From NCBI RefSeq assembly GCF_016428595.1, contig NZ_JAELVQ010000008.1:1-64000 (forward strand): a stretch of 64,000 nucleotides of DNA, given 5' to 3'. Each line of letters opens with the position of its first letter. The stretch's first letter is position 1. Under the pieces are notes generated by a model that was not told the DNA's origin, made no database searches, and worked only from the letters and a program-made list of their open reading frames with translations. Source of the DNA: Snuella sedimenti. GTDB taxonomy: Bacteria; Bacteroidota; Bacteroidia; Flavobacteriales; Flavobacteriaceae. Below are positions 55,970 through 64,000 of the stretch, one piece after another. The translations under genes were made by a program, and so were the position numbers.

Positions 55970-57880
55970 CTAGGCTTCCATGCTTTCAATTTCAAGCTGG
56001 ATATCTTCCCATTTTTGCATAAGTTCCTGTAGGGCTTCTTTCTTTTTTTGATAAGTATCAAAAAAGCCCGGTTGTGAAGTTACTTCCTCGTAATTAATTT
56101 CCAGAGATAGATCTATTTTCTTAACGTCCCGTTCAATATCATTTATTTTTGCTTCGATATTACTCAATTTATTATTTAAAGACTTAAGCTTTTTTTGCGC
56201 TTCGTAAGACTGCTGCTTTTTTTCTTTAGGCATCTCTTTAATTACAGTTCGTTTCTCTACCTCTCTTAAACTTTCTACTTTTCGTTGTTCTAGATAGTAA
56301 TCGATATCGCCTAGATACTCTTTTAGTTTATGGTCTTTAAATTCGTATACTTTATTGGTTAACCCTTGAAGAAAGTCCCGATCGTGTGAAACCAAAACTA
56401 GCGTTCCTTCAAATCTGGCAAGTGCTTCCTTTAAAACGTTTTTAGACTTTATGTCCAGATGGTTTGTAGGCTCATCCATTATAAGTACATTAAATGGCTG
56501 TAACATTAATTTTGCCAATGCCAATCGGTTACGCTCTCCACCAGAAAGTACACGCACGTACTTATCGACCTCTTCGCCTCGAAACAAAAATGCTCCGAGA
56601 ATATCCCGCACTTTACTCCTATTGGTTTCATTAGCGGCATCGATCATGGTATCTAAAACAGTTTTATTACCATCTAAATACTCTGCTTGGTTTTGGGCAA
56701 AATAGCCAATTTGCACATTATGCCCCAACTTTAAATACCCATCGTATTTAATCTCATCTACAATAATCTTTGCTAAAGTTGATTTCCCTTGTCCGTTTTG
56801 TCCAACAAACGCAGTTTTACTATCGCGCTCTATGAGTAAATCGATATCCTTTAAAACCTGATTATTACCATAATTTTTTGACACGCTTTCGGCTTCTACA
56901 ACTACTTTACCAGGGATAATGGACACTGGAAAGTTTAAGGTCATTACACTATTGTCATCTTCATCAACCTCTATACGATCCATTCTATCCAGCTTTTTTA
57001 TAAGCGACTGTGCCATGGTAGCCTTAGAGGCTTTAGCCCTAAACTTTTCAATAAGCTTTTCGGTTTGCTCTATTTGCTTTTGCTGATTTTTATGTGAGGC
57101 AAGTTGCTGTGTCCTAAGCTCCTCACGCAGCACCAAATATTTAGAATATGGTTTTGGATAATCATAAATTCTTCCTAACGAAATTTCGATGGTTCTATTG
57201 GTGACATTGTCCAAAAACATTTTATCATGGGACACAATAACTACAGCTCCTGAATAATTATTCAAAAATCCTTCTAACCAAATAATAGATTCTATATCCA
57301 AATGGTTTGTAGGCTCATCTAACAATAATATATCGTTATCCTGCAACAACAACTTAGCCAACTCAATACGCATGCGCCAACCTCCAGAAAACGTATCGGT
57401 TAACTTATTGAAGTCTTCTCTCTTAAATCCAAGACCTTGTAAAATCTTTTCTGTATCGCCCTGGTAGTTATAACCTCCTAAAATTTCATATTGGTGCTGG
57501 TATTCGTTAACATCGACCATAAGCTGATGATACCCGGCACTCTCATAATCGGTACGTTCGGCCAACTGCGTGTTTATCGCTTCCATTTTGATCTCCAATT
57601 GCTTAATTTCCGTAAAAGCTTCATAAGCTTCTTCCAAAACCGTTCTTCCTAAAACAAAATCTATATCTTGTTTTAAAAACCCTATATTAAGCTCTTTATC
57701 ACCTGCAATCTGACCAGTATCGGGTTCCATTTCTTTCGCTAGAATTTTGAGCATTGTCGATTTACCAGCTCCATTCTTTCCAATAAGGCCAACTCTATCT
57801 CCATTACCTAACTTGAATGTTATATCCTCGAACAAATATTCGCCTTGAAATGAAATCGATAAATTATGAATGTTCATCAT
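55970..57880 (-). CDS. ABC-F family ATPase (translation-factor type)
   Basis: A 636-residue soluble protein with two ABC domains and no membrane segment. Walker A motifs are GKNGAGKST and GQNGQGKST, signatures FSGGWRMR and LSGGERNR, Walker B LLDEPTNHLD and MDEPTNHLD. The interdomain linker of about residues 235-320 is charged and helical as in ABC-F P-site tRNA interaction motifs. The C-terminal 80 residues form a coiled coil (KSLNNKLSNIEAKINDIERDV), as in Uup/YheS proteins. ABC-F proteins act on stalled ribosomes. It is divergent from the DUF983 gene. Confidence 0.93.
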   Translation of the reverse strand: MMNIHNLSISFQGEYLFEDITFKLGNGDRVGLIGKNGAGKSTMLKILAKEMEPDTGQIAGDKELNIGFLKQDIDFVLGRTVLEEAYEAFTEIKQLEIKMEAINTQLAERTDYESAGYHQLMVDVNEYQHQYEILGGYNYQGDTEKILQGLGFKREDFNKLTDTFSGGWRMRIELAKLLLQDNDILLLDEPTNHLDIESIIWLEGFLNNYSGAVVIVSHDKMFLDNVTNRTIEISLGRIYDYPKPYSKYLVLREELRTQQLASHKNQQKQIEQTEKLIEKFRAKASKATMAQSLIKKLDRMDRIEVDEDDNSVMTLNFPVSIIPGKVVVEAESVSKNYGNNQVLKDIDLLIERDSKTAFVGQNGQGKSTLAKIIVDEIKYDGYLKLGHNVQIGYFAQNQAEYLDGNKTVLDTMIDAANETNRSKVRDILGAFLFRGEEVDKYVRVLSGGERNRLALAKLMLQPFNVLIMDEPTNHLDIKSKNVLKEALARFEGTLVLVSHDRDFLQGLTNKVYEFKDHKLKEYLGDIDYYLEQRKVESLREVEKRTVIKEMPKEKKQQSYEAQKKLKSLNNKLSNIEAKINDIERDVKKIDLSLEINYEEVTSQPGFFDTYQKKKEALQELMQKWEDIQLEIESMEA

Positions 57881-57965
57881 AGAAATGTAACTTATAATAC
57901 AGAACTTTAATTATTAATATCTTATTTTTGCCCTGTAATTGCGCTTGCAAAAATACACAATTATT

Positions 57966-58352
57966 ATGTTTAAAAAAGGAAGCAAATTATATAGCATATT
58001 AACTGGAACTTGCCCAAAGTGCCATGAAGAATCGATGTTTAAAAACAAGAATCCTTATATTCTTTCGGAGGCTTTAAGCATGAATGAAACATGTTCTAAC
58101 TGTGGTACTAAATACAAAATAGAACCTTCTTTCTTTTACGGCTCTATGTATGTAAGCTACCCAGTAGGCATTGCTTTTGCAACGGCCGCATTCGTTATTT
58201 CCTTTTTTGTTTTTAAGGCTTCGCTAAGCGTTGTTTTTGCTTCAATAGTAGGCACATTAATAATTTTTATGCCGGTTATTTTGAGGCTTTCAAGAAATAT
58301 ATGGATCAACTTTTTTATGCATTACGACCAATCGCTTGCTAAAAAGCCTTAA
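57966..58352 (+). CDS. DUF983 membrane protein with zinc-ribbon head
   Basis: A 128-residue protein starting MFKKGSKLYSILTGTCPKCHEESMF; an upstream in-frame ATG at 57939 would add nine residues. Two CxxC knuckles (CPKC, CSNC) form a zinc ribbon, followed by two helices (about 64-83 and 88-108). DUF983 proteins are common in Bacteroidota and of unknown function. It is divergent from the ABC-F gene and convergent with the FAD oxidoreductase. The 60 bases after it show no clear terminator. Confidence 0.87.
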   Translation: MFKKGSKLYSILTGTCPKCHEESMFKNKNPYILSEALSMNETCSNCGTKYKIEPSFFYGSMYVSYPVGIAFATAAFVISFFVFKASLSVVFASIVGTLIIFMPVILRLSRNIWINFFMHYDQSLAKKP

Positions 58353-58412
58353 GGATATATTATAATACGGTGTTCATCTTTATGCTCTTTTAAACCTGAA
58401 CAGTTCTTAGCC

Positions 58413-59450
58413 TTAGAAACGGGTAATATCAATATCTTTTTCCAATGGTTTTCCGTGTTCAATAAAATTAAAAAGCTGTTCGGCTACATAGGGCGCAATC
58501 ATAACCCCTCGTGTACCCAAACCATTTAAAACAAATAAATTTTTGTGCTTAGGGTGTACACCTACTAACGGACGCCGATCAATTACCGTGGGTCGTATCC
58601 CTGCTACTTGATTTACAACGTTATAGGAGCAACTTATTACTTTTTCCAATTTAGATAAGAGTTCTTCTTTTGCCTTATTGGTAACAGTATTGGTCTTGTC
58701 ACTCCACTCATAAGTCGCTCCTACAATATACATATCCTTTCCTAACGGAATTAAAAACACACTACTCTTTAACACATAATCTATCTCTAGATCTGGTGCA
58801 TGGATAACCAACAATTCGCCTTTTGTAGCCATTAAAGGCAGCTGATTAAAAAACGGATTACGAGCAAGCCCATAGCCTTCTGCAAACACAATGTGTTTTG
58901 CTTTTACTGTTTCGTATTGTATACCTCCCTCTTTTACTTCTAGGTCATCATGGTTGAATACATTATTGAAAAGCATTCCTTTCTCCTTTAAATCCTCCTT
59001 ATATGCTTCTACCAACTGTTTAACATTAATGCGCCCCGTGTGAAGCACCTCTCCATAACCAAAGGGTGCTTCAATAGCTTTATTATTATTCTTAATGATA
59101 TTTAATGAAAGATAACGACTCAGCAAAGGGTTATCGGAAGCCGCAAACCAATTGTTCTGCTCTTCCAGCGAAGTAAATTTTCGATAAACCGGTATTTTAT
59201 AATCCAATTTAACTTTTAAATTTTCTTCAATACCATGGTACATTGGTAATGCTTTTTGCAACTGCTCATCACTTTTCCAAACAGGCGTAAACCGTTTTAG
59301 CACTACAGGATTGTATAGTCCTCCTGCTACAATAGAAGACTGTTGCGAACTGTTATCAAACACAACAAAGCTCTTATCATGTTTTCTTAACTGCTCACAA
59401 AAACTAATACCCGCCAGACCTACTCCTACTACTATATAATCTACTGTCAT
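58413..59450 (-). CDS. FAD-dependent oxidoreductase (DAO type)
   Basis: A 345-residue flavoprotein. The Rossmann dinucleotide motif is VGVGLAGISFCEQLRKHD at residues about 7-24, the DAO-type C-terminal motif is AGIRPTVIDRRPLVGVHPKH and LNGLGTRGVMIAPYVAEQL. It should oxidise an amine or amino acid, or act in tRNA modification like MnmC's FAD part; the substrate is not evident. It lies downstream of gldN on the same strand, after a terminator-like hairpin at 59531-59561. Confidence 0.88.
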   Translation of the reverse strand: MTVDYIVVGVGLAGISFCEQLRKHDKSFVVFDNSSQQSSIVAGGLYNPVVLKRFTPVWKSDEQLQKALPMYHGIEENLKVKLDYKIPVYRKFTSLEEQNNWFAASDNPLLSRYLSLNIIKNNNKAIEAPFGYGEVLHTGRINVKQLVEAYKEDLKEKGMLFNNVFNHDDLEVKEGGIQYETVKAKHIVFAEGYGLARNPFFNQLPLMATKGELLVIHAPDLEIDYVLKSSVFLIPLGKDMYIVGATYEWSDKTNTVTNKAKEELLSKLEKVISCSYNVVNQVAGIRPTVIDRRPLVGVHPKHKNLFVLNGLGTRGVMIAPYVAEQLFNFIEHGKPLEKDIDITRF

Positions 59451-59530
59451 AACAGCGCGAAGATACTGATAATACCCATTTCTACTTTAAATTTATCCAC
59501 AGAAAATGGGTTTCTATATGTCTTGTAATC

Positions 59531-59561
59531 AAAAAAAACGCCCACCGATGGTGAGCGTTTT
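59531..59561 (-). terminator. Terminator at the end of gldKLMN
   Basis: AAAACGCCCACC (59535-59546) pairs with GGTGAGCGTTTT (59550-59561) with one mismatch and a 3-base loop. The minus-strand reading ends in a U-run, 22 bases after the gldN stop. Confidence 0.8.
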
Positions 59562-59583
59562 ATATTTTTAAGGCATGCAAAGT

Positions 59584-60474
59584 TTAATAAGTCCACATAT
59601 CCAATTCGAAATCTCGAATTTTAGTTTTAATCCTATCGGACTCTAACAATTGCATCAAGGCATTTTGAGTAATATACTCATTTACTTTTCTATCTCCCTG
59701 TACGTTTTCTTCGGCATAAATATACCCATTAAAGCGTCTGGAGTTTAGGATATGATCGAATGAATAGGGCATGGAACTATTTTCGTTGTTAAACGCTTTT
59801 GCTTCATGCAGCACTTCCCTGACATCTGGGAAAAATATCCAGAATAACTCTACCAAATCAGGTTGCTCTTCGTCAATAAAATTAACATCGGGCGCTACGG
59901 GCGCAATACCCAACAAACGGTATTTCAGTTCTGCTTGACGCTTATCGAAATACCACACGCCTTTAACACGGTACTCAGCTATATCGGCGGCGGTTAACTC
60001 TCTTCTATCGATATATTCGGCAGATAATTCTTCACCTGCATTTAATTGTTCAATACCCATTTCTGTGGTATCAACTTTTACTAAAGCCGCTTGAATATCA
60101 TCTAGCGTACGTTTAGTTCTAAAATAAGAATCGTCGTAAATGTTTTCTATTCTCCCGTTCTTGATGTTCTTCATTAATACATCGTACAAAGACCTCCTAT
60201 TGCTTCCTATGTTATTTGTATCTATAGGATAATACAACGGGAAATTAGCACGCTCATCAAGGACTACTTTCTCCCAAACTATTTTAGAAAAAAGAACATC
60301 CCTATCGTCCACATAGCCATATTCCAAAGGTTTATCGTTATCGATCGCTTTTTGTGACTTTGTTCTTACTCCAATTTCTTCAGGGCTTTTAGCGTTAAGC
60401 AAATTTGCCTGCGCAAACATACCTGATACTGCAAAAACAGTAGTGGCTGTTAATAAAAAACGTTTCAACTTCAT
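59584..60474 (-). CDS. gldN: Type IX secretion/gliding protein GldN
   Basis: A 296-residue periplasmic protein with signal peptide (residues 1-21, ending GMFAQ). The GldN/PorN family region reads VLFSKIVWEKVVLDERANFPLYYP, then GVWYFDKRQAELKYRLLGIAPVAPD and LVELFWIFFPDVREVLHEAKAFNNENSSMPYSFDH. GldN forms, with GldK, the periplasmic ring attached to the outer membrane in the type IX system. Last gene of gldKLMN, 54 bases after gldM. Confidence 0.96.
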   Translation of the reverse strand: MKLKRFLLTATTVFAVSGMFAQANLLNAKSPEEIGVRTKSQKAIDNDKPLEYGYVDDRDVLFSKIVWEKVVLDERANFPLYYPIDTNNIGSNRRSLYDVLMKNIKNGRIENIYDDSYFRTKRTLDDIQAALVKVDTTEMGIEQLNAGEELSAEYIDRRELTAADIAEYRVKGVWYFDKRQAELKYRLLGIAPVAPDVNFIDEEQPDLVELFWIFFPDVREVLHEAKAFNNENSSMPYSFDHILNSRRFNGYIYAEENVQGDRKVNEYITQNALMQLLESDRIKTKIRDFELDMWTY

Positions 60475-60528
60475 CTCTTTTAATTTTTAATTATTAGGAT
60501 TAAAGACCCTTATTGCAAATCTTAAATC

Positions 60529-62088
60529 TTAATTTGTAAGTTCTATAAATACGGGCGATACTTTTTTAAGTATAACACTTACACCGCTCGCCTTAGCTTC
60601 AATATCAAATATTTGAACGCCTGAACCTCGCTTTGCCTTGCGTAAAGCCGATTTAGCTCTACTATCTAATTTATTACCATTTACATCAATGGTAGGTTGT
60701 CCAGGCACTTTAAATTTAAACCCGGTAACACGTAATGGCAATTCAAAATCGAAATCATCGAACTTAGCTCCAATGGTAGATATTTCAAGGCTTTGACGTT
60801 GCATTTTTAACGCGCCATCTTCGCCCCTTAATGTTCCTGTAGGTTTCGGCAAATCTTTAATTCTAAAGCTTGCTCTATCGCTCACTTTTTGGCCATCAGG
60901 CAACGTACCTGTAACATTAATGGTAACTTCTCTACCTTGTATTCTAGTAGCATCCATTATATACTTGCTCGTTCCAACTTTTGTTAAGCCTTGGGCACTA
61001 GCACTAATTTTATTATCGGATACACCTGCAAATGAAATAGTCATTGGGTTTTTAACGCCACGGTAAACCACATTCATTTTATCGGCTGATATGGTCGCCG
61101 CATTTGGTTTTGGAACGGTAGCAAATGATTGCGATACGGGCACTTCAATATCTTTACCATCTTGTGCAAAGATTAATTTACCTTCAATTTTATGCTCTCC
61201 AGCTGCCCCAGCATTTACTTTTAGTTTCACCTTACCGTCTTCAATAGTATATTGATTTTCGGTAAGCTTTCTACCATCTAATGTTAATTCAACGCGGTTA
61301 GGCTTTGTAGTAGCATCTTTACGTCCTAATACGATCTCACCATCAAACTCTTCGCCGTTAAAATAAGCTGATTTTGAAGTTTCCATCAAGGTCGTATAAT
61401 TTGTCATAGATACTTCACTTGTAAGGGTCCCTTTTAACATGTTTGACAATACTTCAGACTCCGTTGTTTTAATATCGGCTTGAAGTTGTGTCATTTTAGT
61501 AAGTGAGGCTACTAAAGGAAATCCTTTGTAGTGGTGCTCTAACCAATCTACTGTTCCAGCTCCACGCTTTACTGGATCTGTTTTAAACTTCTTTTGCACA
61601 TCTGCCACCACAGTTTCCATTCCTGGATTATTAGCTAAAATCTCAGCTACGCCATCTCTAAATGCCGCAAGTTGGTTCATAAACTCTTCGCCATCTGGTT
61701 TAAGTTTATCGCCTTTAAAAAAGTGCTCATCTAAATAGTCACCTTTATCCATGATTTCATAATCTGTTGGATCGTCGATCTTTGCTGTCATCTTCCCTTT
61801 TAAGTCTTCCAAATAACTATCGAAAGTTGTAGCTAGGGTATGTATTTGACTTGCTTTATCTTTTAAGGGCTCGTATTTGGCCGGCTGATCGATAGCTTGT
61901 TGTTCCAAACCTGCCATGAAAGCCGTATTACGTTCTGAAGCTGCTACGTTCGATTCGGTTAACTTTTCATTCATTAATCCAAATGCCGAAAGCACTTCCT
62001 TTGACATATTTAATGCTAGCATCGCTATAAATATTAAATACATCAGGTTGATCATTTTCTGTCTTGGTGATAAATTTCCTGCTGCCAT
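60529..62088 (-). CDS. gldM: Type IX secretion/gliding motor protein GldM
   Basis: A 519-residue protein with one N-terminal transmembrane helix (about 12-32, MINLMYLIFIAMLALNMSKE) and a long periplasmic part of four domains. The first is helical and the rest are beta-rich. It ends SVILKKVSPVFIELTN. GldM dimers span the periplasm and rotate within a GldL pentamer, driven by the proton gradient, transmitting torque to the GldK/GldN ring. Gene order and 40-base spacing to gldL fit the family. Confidence 0.97.
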   Translation of the reverse strand: MAAGNLSPRQKMINLMYLIFIAMLALNMSKEVLSAFGLMNEKLTESNVAASERNTAFMAGLEQQAIDQPAKYEPLKDKASQIHTLATTFDSYLEDLKGKMTAKIDDPTDYEIMDKGDYLDEHFFKGDKLKPDGEEFMNQLAAFRDGVAEILANNPGMETVVADVQKKFKTDPVKRGAGTVDWLEHHYKGFPLVASLTKMTQLQADIKTTESEVLSNMLKGTLTSEVSMTNYTTLMETSKSAYFNGEEFDGEIVLGRKDATTKPNRVELTLDGRKLTENQYTIEDGKVKLKVNAGAAGEHKIEGKLIFAQDGKDIEVPVSQSFATVPKPNAATISADKMNVVYRGVKNPMTISFAGVSDNKISASAQGLTKVGTSKYIMDATRIQGREVTINVTGTLPDGQKVSDRASFRIKDLPKPTGTLRGEDGALKMQRQSLEISTIGAKFDDFDFELPLRVTGFKFKVPGQPTIDVNGNKLDSRAKSALRKAKRGSGVQIFDIEAKASGVSVILKKVSPVFIELTN

Positions 62089-62128
62089 GTCTAATTAGGT
62101 TTTGGTTAATTTTTGGGATAACCCCTAA

Positions 62129-62764
62129 TTATTTTTTATTCATAGCAGACAGCATACCACCGTACACACCATTTAATGAAGATAGGTTTGACGCCAATGA
62201 TTGCATTTGCTCTTTTAATTTAGCAGCATTTTCTACAGACTCTTCGTTAATAGATGCCTGACGGTTGATACTCTCCAACTGTACTTTATACAAACTGTTT
62301 AGAGACTCCATTTGAGCAGCAGCTAAAGATAATTCTTCTCCATACTTTCTAGTTGCTTCTAACGACTCTACTGTTGGGGAAATATTTTTTGCCGCTCCTT
62401 CAAAGTTTTTAATGCTATCGCCTAAGCTAGCCATTAATTCTCCATCTATTTTAGCGTCTTTTAATAATTCGTCTAGTTTTTTAGACAGCATGCCTTGAGC
62501 ATCTTTGGGCTCTTTACTAGCTGCATCTCCTCCTGCCAATTCAGGGTATACTAACGACCAATCCAAATCATCATCTACCGGTTCGAATGCTGAGATCGCA
62601 AAAATTATTGCTTCTGTTACCAATCCAATAGTTAGCATTACATTACCTGTTAAAGGTCCAATTTCAAAATGAATAATCTTAAATAGTGCTCCAACGATTA
62701 CGATTGAAGCGCCTAATCCATAAGCTAAATTCATAAACTTCTTACTTGCTCTTGACTGTGCCAT
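62129..62764 (-). CDS. gldL: Type IX secretion/gliding motor protein GldL
   Basis: A 211-residue inner-membrane protein with two helices (about 13-33 and 40-60) and a cytoplasmic coiled-coil tail. Glu51 in helix 2 (GLVTEAIIFAISAF) sits where the conserved proton-path glutamate of GldL is expected. It forms the pentameric stator-like ring around GldM and converts proton flow into rotation. It follows gldK by 73 bases, a gap that holds an 18-base palindrome. Confidence 0.97.
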   Translation of the reverse strand: MAQSRASKKFMNLAYGLGASIVIVGALFKIIHFEIGPLTGNVMLTIGLVTEAIIFAISAFEPVDDDLDWSLVYPELAGGDAASKEPKDAQGMLSKKLDELLKDAKIDGELMASLGDSIKNFEGAAKNISPTVESLEATRKYGEELSLAAAQMESLNSLYKVQLESINRQASINEESVENAAKLKEQMQSLASNLSSLNGVYGGMLSAMNKK

Positions 62765-62783
62765 AATTCTCGGTTTTTAATTT

Positions 62784-62801
62784 TTAAGTATGAATACTTA
62801 A
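62784..62801. promoter_or_regulatory. 18-base palindrome in the gldK-gldL gap
   Basis: TTAAGTAT-GA-ATACTTAA is perfectly palindromic, 8 bp per arm, about 20 bases upstream of gldL. It could be a protein-binding site or an RNA processing/stability hairpin. No matching copy was noticed elsewhere. Confidence 0.4.
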
Positions 62802-62837
62802 GTAGGTTAATTAATAGTATTTATTTTAGATTTATTG

Positions 62838-64000
62838 TTACTTTTTAGAATTGTCGGTTACTTTTGTCCCCATGTAATCCTGTACCGTTCTAAAACCTAT
62901 GTAACTTCTTGCTGAGTCTGCATATTCGTAATCTCGGGAGCTTACCTGTAAAAAGTAAGCAACATCTTTCCAAGATCCTCCCCTAACTACTTTACGCTGA
63001 TTGTTATTATCGTTTACACTTGGATTGACAGTTGAAACGAATTCGTAAGATGATGGATCGTATGATGCATTCACCCATTCTGAAACGTTTCCTGCCATAT
63101 TGTAGAGATTATAATCATTTGGTTCGTAAGATTTAGCCTCAACTGTATACAAGGCTTGGTCGGCAGCGTAATCACCTCGAACGGGCTTAAAATTTGCCAT
63201 AAAACAACCTCTATCGTTTCTAGCATAAGGTCCTCCCCAAGGGAATGTTGCTGCTTGCAAACCACCTCTAGCTGCATATTCCCATTCTGCCTCAGATGGT
63301 AATCTGAATGAGTTTACAAAAGCTGTTCCTTTGGATTTTTGATAGGCATTCTTCCATAAAGTTCGCCATTGACAAAATGCCTTTGCTTGCTTCCAAGTAA
63401 CGCCTACTACAGGATACTCCCCATAGGCATCATGCCAAAAATAATCATTGTGCATGGGTTCGTTATATGAATAAGCAAAATCCCGAATCCATGTTGTAGT
63501 ATCTGGATACACTTCAATCTCTTCTTTAATTAACACATCCTTACGTGCTAAAGAACGGTTATGGGCTGCTTTTTGTATATCCATATAAGTATATTGGAAC
63601 TTGAACTTTTTAACATCCCAAGTGCGTTGTCCATTATAAGACTCTTCAATTGGCAAGTACATGGTATCCATAACCTCGGCATAATACTCATCTGGATAGT
63701 CATTAATATCGAAAACCAAATCGATGTCCTTATTAAGCTTTCTACCTTCATATCCGGTAGGACCTAGACCACTATAATTTTCGAACATGTATTTTTCATA
63801 TACAGTCATATTGGCTGTATCGGCATCTTTAAATGCATACTCGCCAATACCGCCATCATCGGGAGTCATCCCAACTTCATCTGCTAAAATAGCTAACTTT
63901 GTTCTTACTATAGAATCCCGAACCCAGTTAACAAATTGTCTGTATTCACTGTTTGTTATTTCTGTTTCATCCATATAAAAAGCACGAACAGTCACTGTTT
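62838..64000 (-). CDS. gldK: Type IX secretion/gliding lipoprotein GldK (5' end outside window)
   Basis: The visible 387 residues are the C-terminal part of GldK; the lipoprotein N-terminus lies beyond base 64000. It has the FGE-sulfatase (formylglycine-generating enzyme-like) fold: MDETEITNSEYRQFVNWV, YPVVGVTWKQAKAFCQWRT, RLPSEAEWEYAARGG, LYNMAGNVSEWVNASYD and VVRGGSWKD. GldK forms the outer-membrane-attached ring with GldN. Ends IGFRTVQDYMGTK with a short charged tail. First gene of gldKLMN. Confidence 0.96.
   Translation of the reverse strand, partial: TVTVRAFYMDETEITNSEYRQFVNWVRDSIVRTKLAILADEVGMTPDDGGIGEYAFKDADTANMTVYEKYMFENYSGLGPTGYEGRKLNKDIDLVFDINDYPDEYYAEVMDTMYLPIEESYNGQRTWDVKKFKFQYTYMDIQKAAHNRSLARKDVLIKEEIEVYPDTTTWIRDFAYSYNEPMHNDYFWHDAYGEYPVVGVTWKQAKAFCQWRTLWKNAYQKSKGTAFVNSFRLPSEAEWEYAARGGLQAATFPWGGPYARNDRGCFMANFKPVRGDYAADQALYTVEAKSYEPNDYNLYNMAGNVSEWVNASYDPSSYEFVSTVNPSVNDNNNQRKVVRGGSWKDVAYFLQVSSRDYEYADSARSYIGFRTVQDYMGTKVTDNSKK

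Overview
The window is a chromosomal segment of a gliding, aerobic marine-type Flavobacteriaceae (Bacteroidota). The evidence is the type IX secretion/gliding genes (gldD, gldE, sprA, a remB-like gene, gldKLMN), alternative complex III (actABCDEF) joined to an aa3-type oxidase, low GC, no clear Shine-Dalgarno sequences, and several promoters of the flavobacterial TTG-N(about 19)-TAnnTTTG type. The genus cannot be fixed from the sequence.

Layout. 1-1661: the end of an IS4-type transposase, then an isochorismatase-like hydrolase and an exported metallo-beta-lactamase-fold hydrolase. 1682-5213 (-): mutY-ssb-gldE-gldD. 5277-7682 (+): HU, a 30-residue basic ribosomal-type peptide, an intergenic stretch with strong RNA-folding potential, and RNase E/G. 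7659-10546: an accessory insert holding a lipoprotein gene and a divergent membrane-bound AraC-TPR regulator, bounded by a perfect 49-bp duplication of the rng 3' end. 10649-23621 (-): ruvA-sprA, gcvH-vanZ, two tonB paralogues and a remB-like outer-membrane protein gene, with a small MITE-like element and dispersed repeats between them. 23671-28076 (-): maeB, queG, ruvB. 28253-39744 (-): actABCDEF-coxB-coxA, a complete quinol:cytochrome c/oxygen respiratory module. 39992-40384 (+): a SPOR protein. 40459-44989 (-): rimP-nusA-infB, with a terminator-like hairpin in the rimP leader. 45139-48827: a second accessory insert (a DUF805-type membrane protein plus a membrane-anchored HExxH protein with YD-like repeats), bounded by copies of the tRNA-fMet 3' end and its terminator. 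48812-48884 (-): initiator tRNA. 48944-50049: a small CPXCG protein and an LRR protein. 50242-55895 (-): an RND efflux tripartite system. 55970-59450: an ABC-F protein, a DUF983 protein and an FAD oxidoreductase. 59584-64000 (-): gldKLMN, the type IX motor/core operon, with gldK cut by the window edge.

How it fits together. Most of the window is conserved core. SprA is the type IX translocon, GldL/GldM the proton-driven motor, and GldK/GldN the periplasmic ring. The TonB proteins use the same inner-membrane energy, and the ACIII-oxidase module supplies the proton motive force. The unusual parts are the two accessory inserts. Both sit just beyond the 3' end of a housekeeping RNA or RNase gene, both are bounded by direct repeats that include a gene end and transcription-terminator sequence, and neither encodes a recombinase. 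The second separates an initiator tRNA from rimP-nusA-infB, which in E. coli form one operon (metY-rimP-nusA-infB). The first carries three direct repeats at exact 21-bp spacing between the regulator and the lipoprotein gene, a likely operator.
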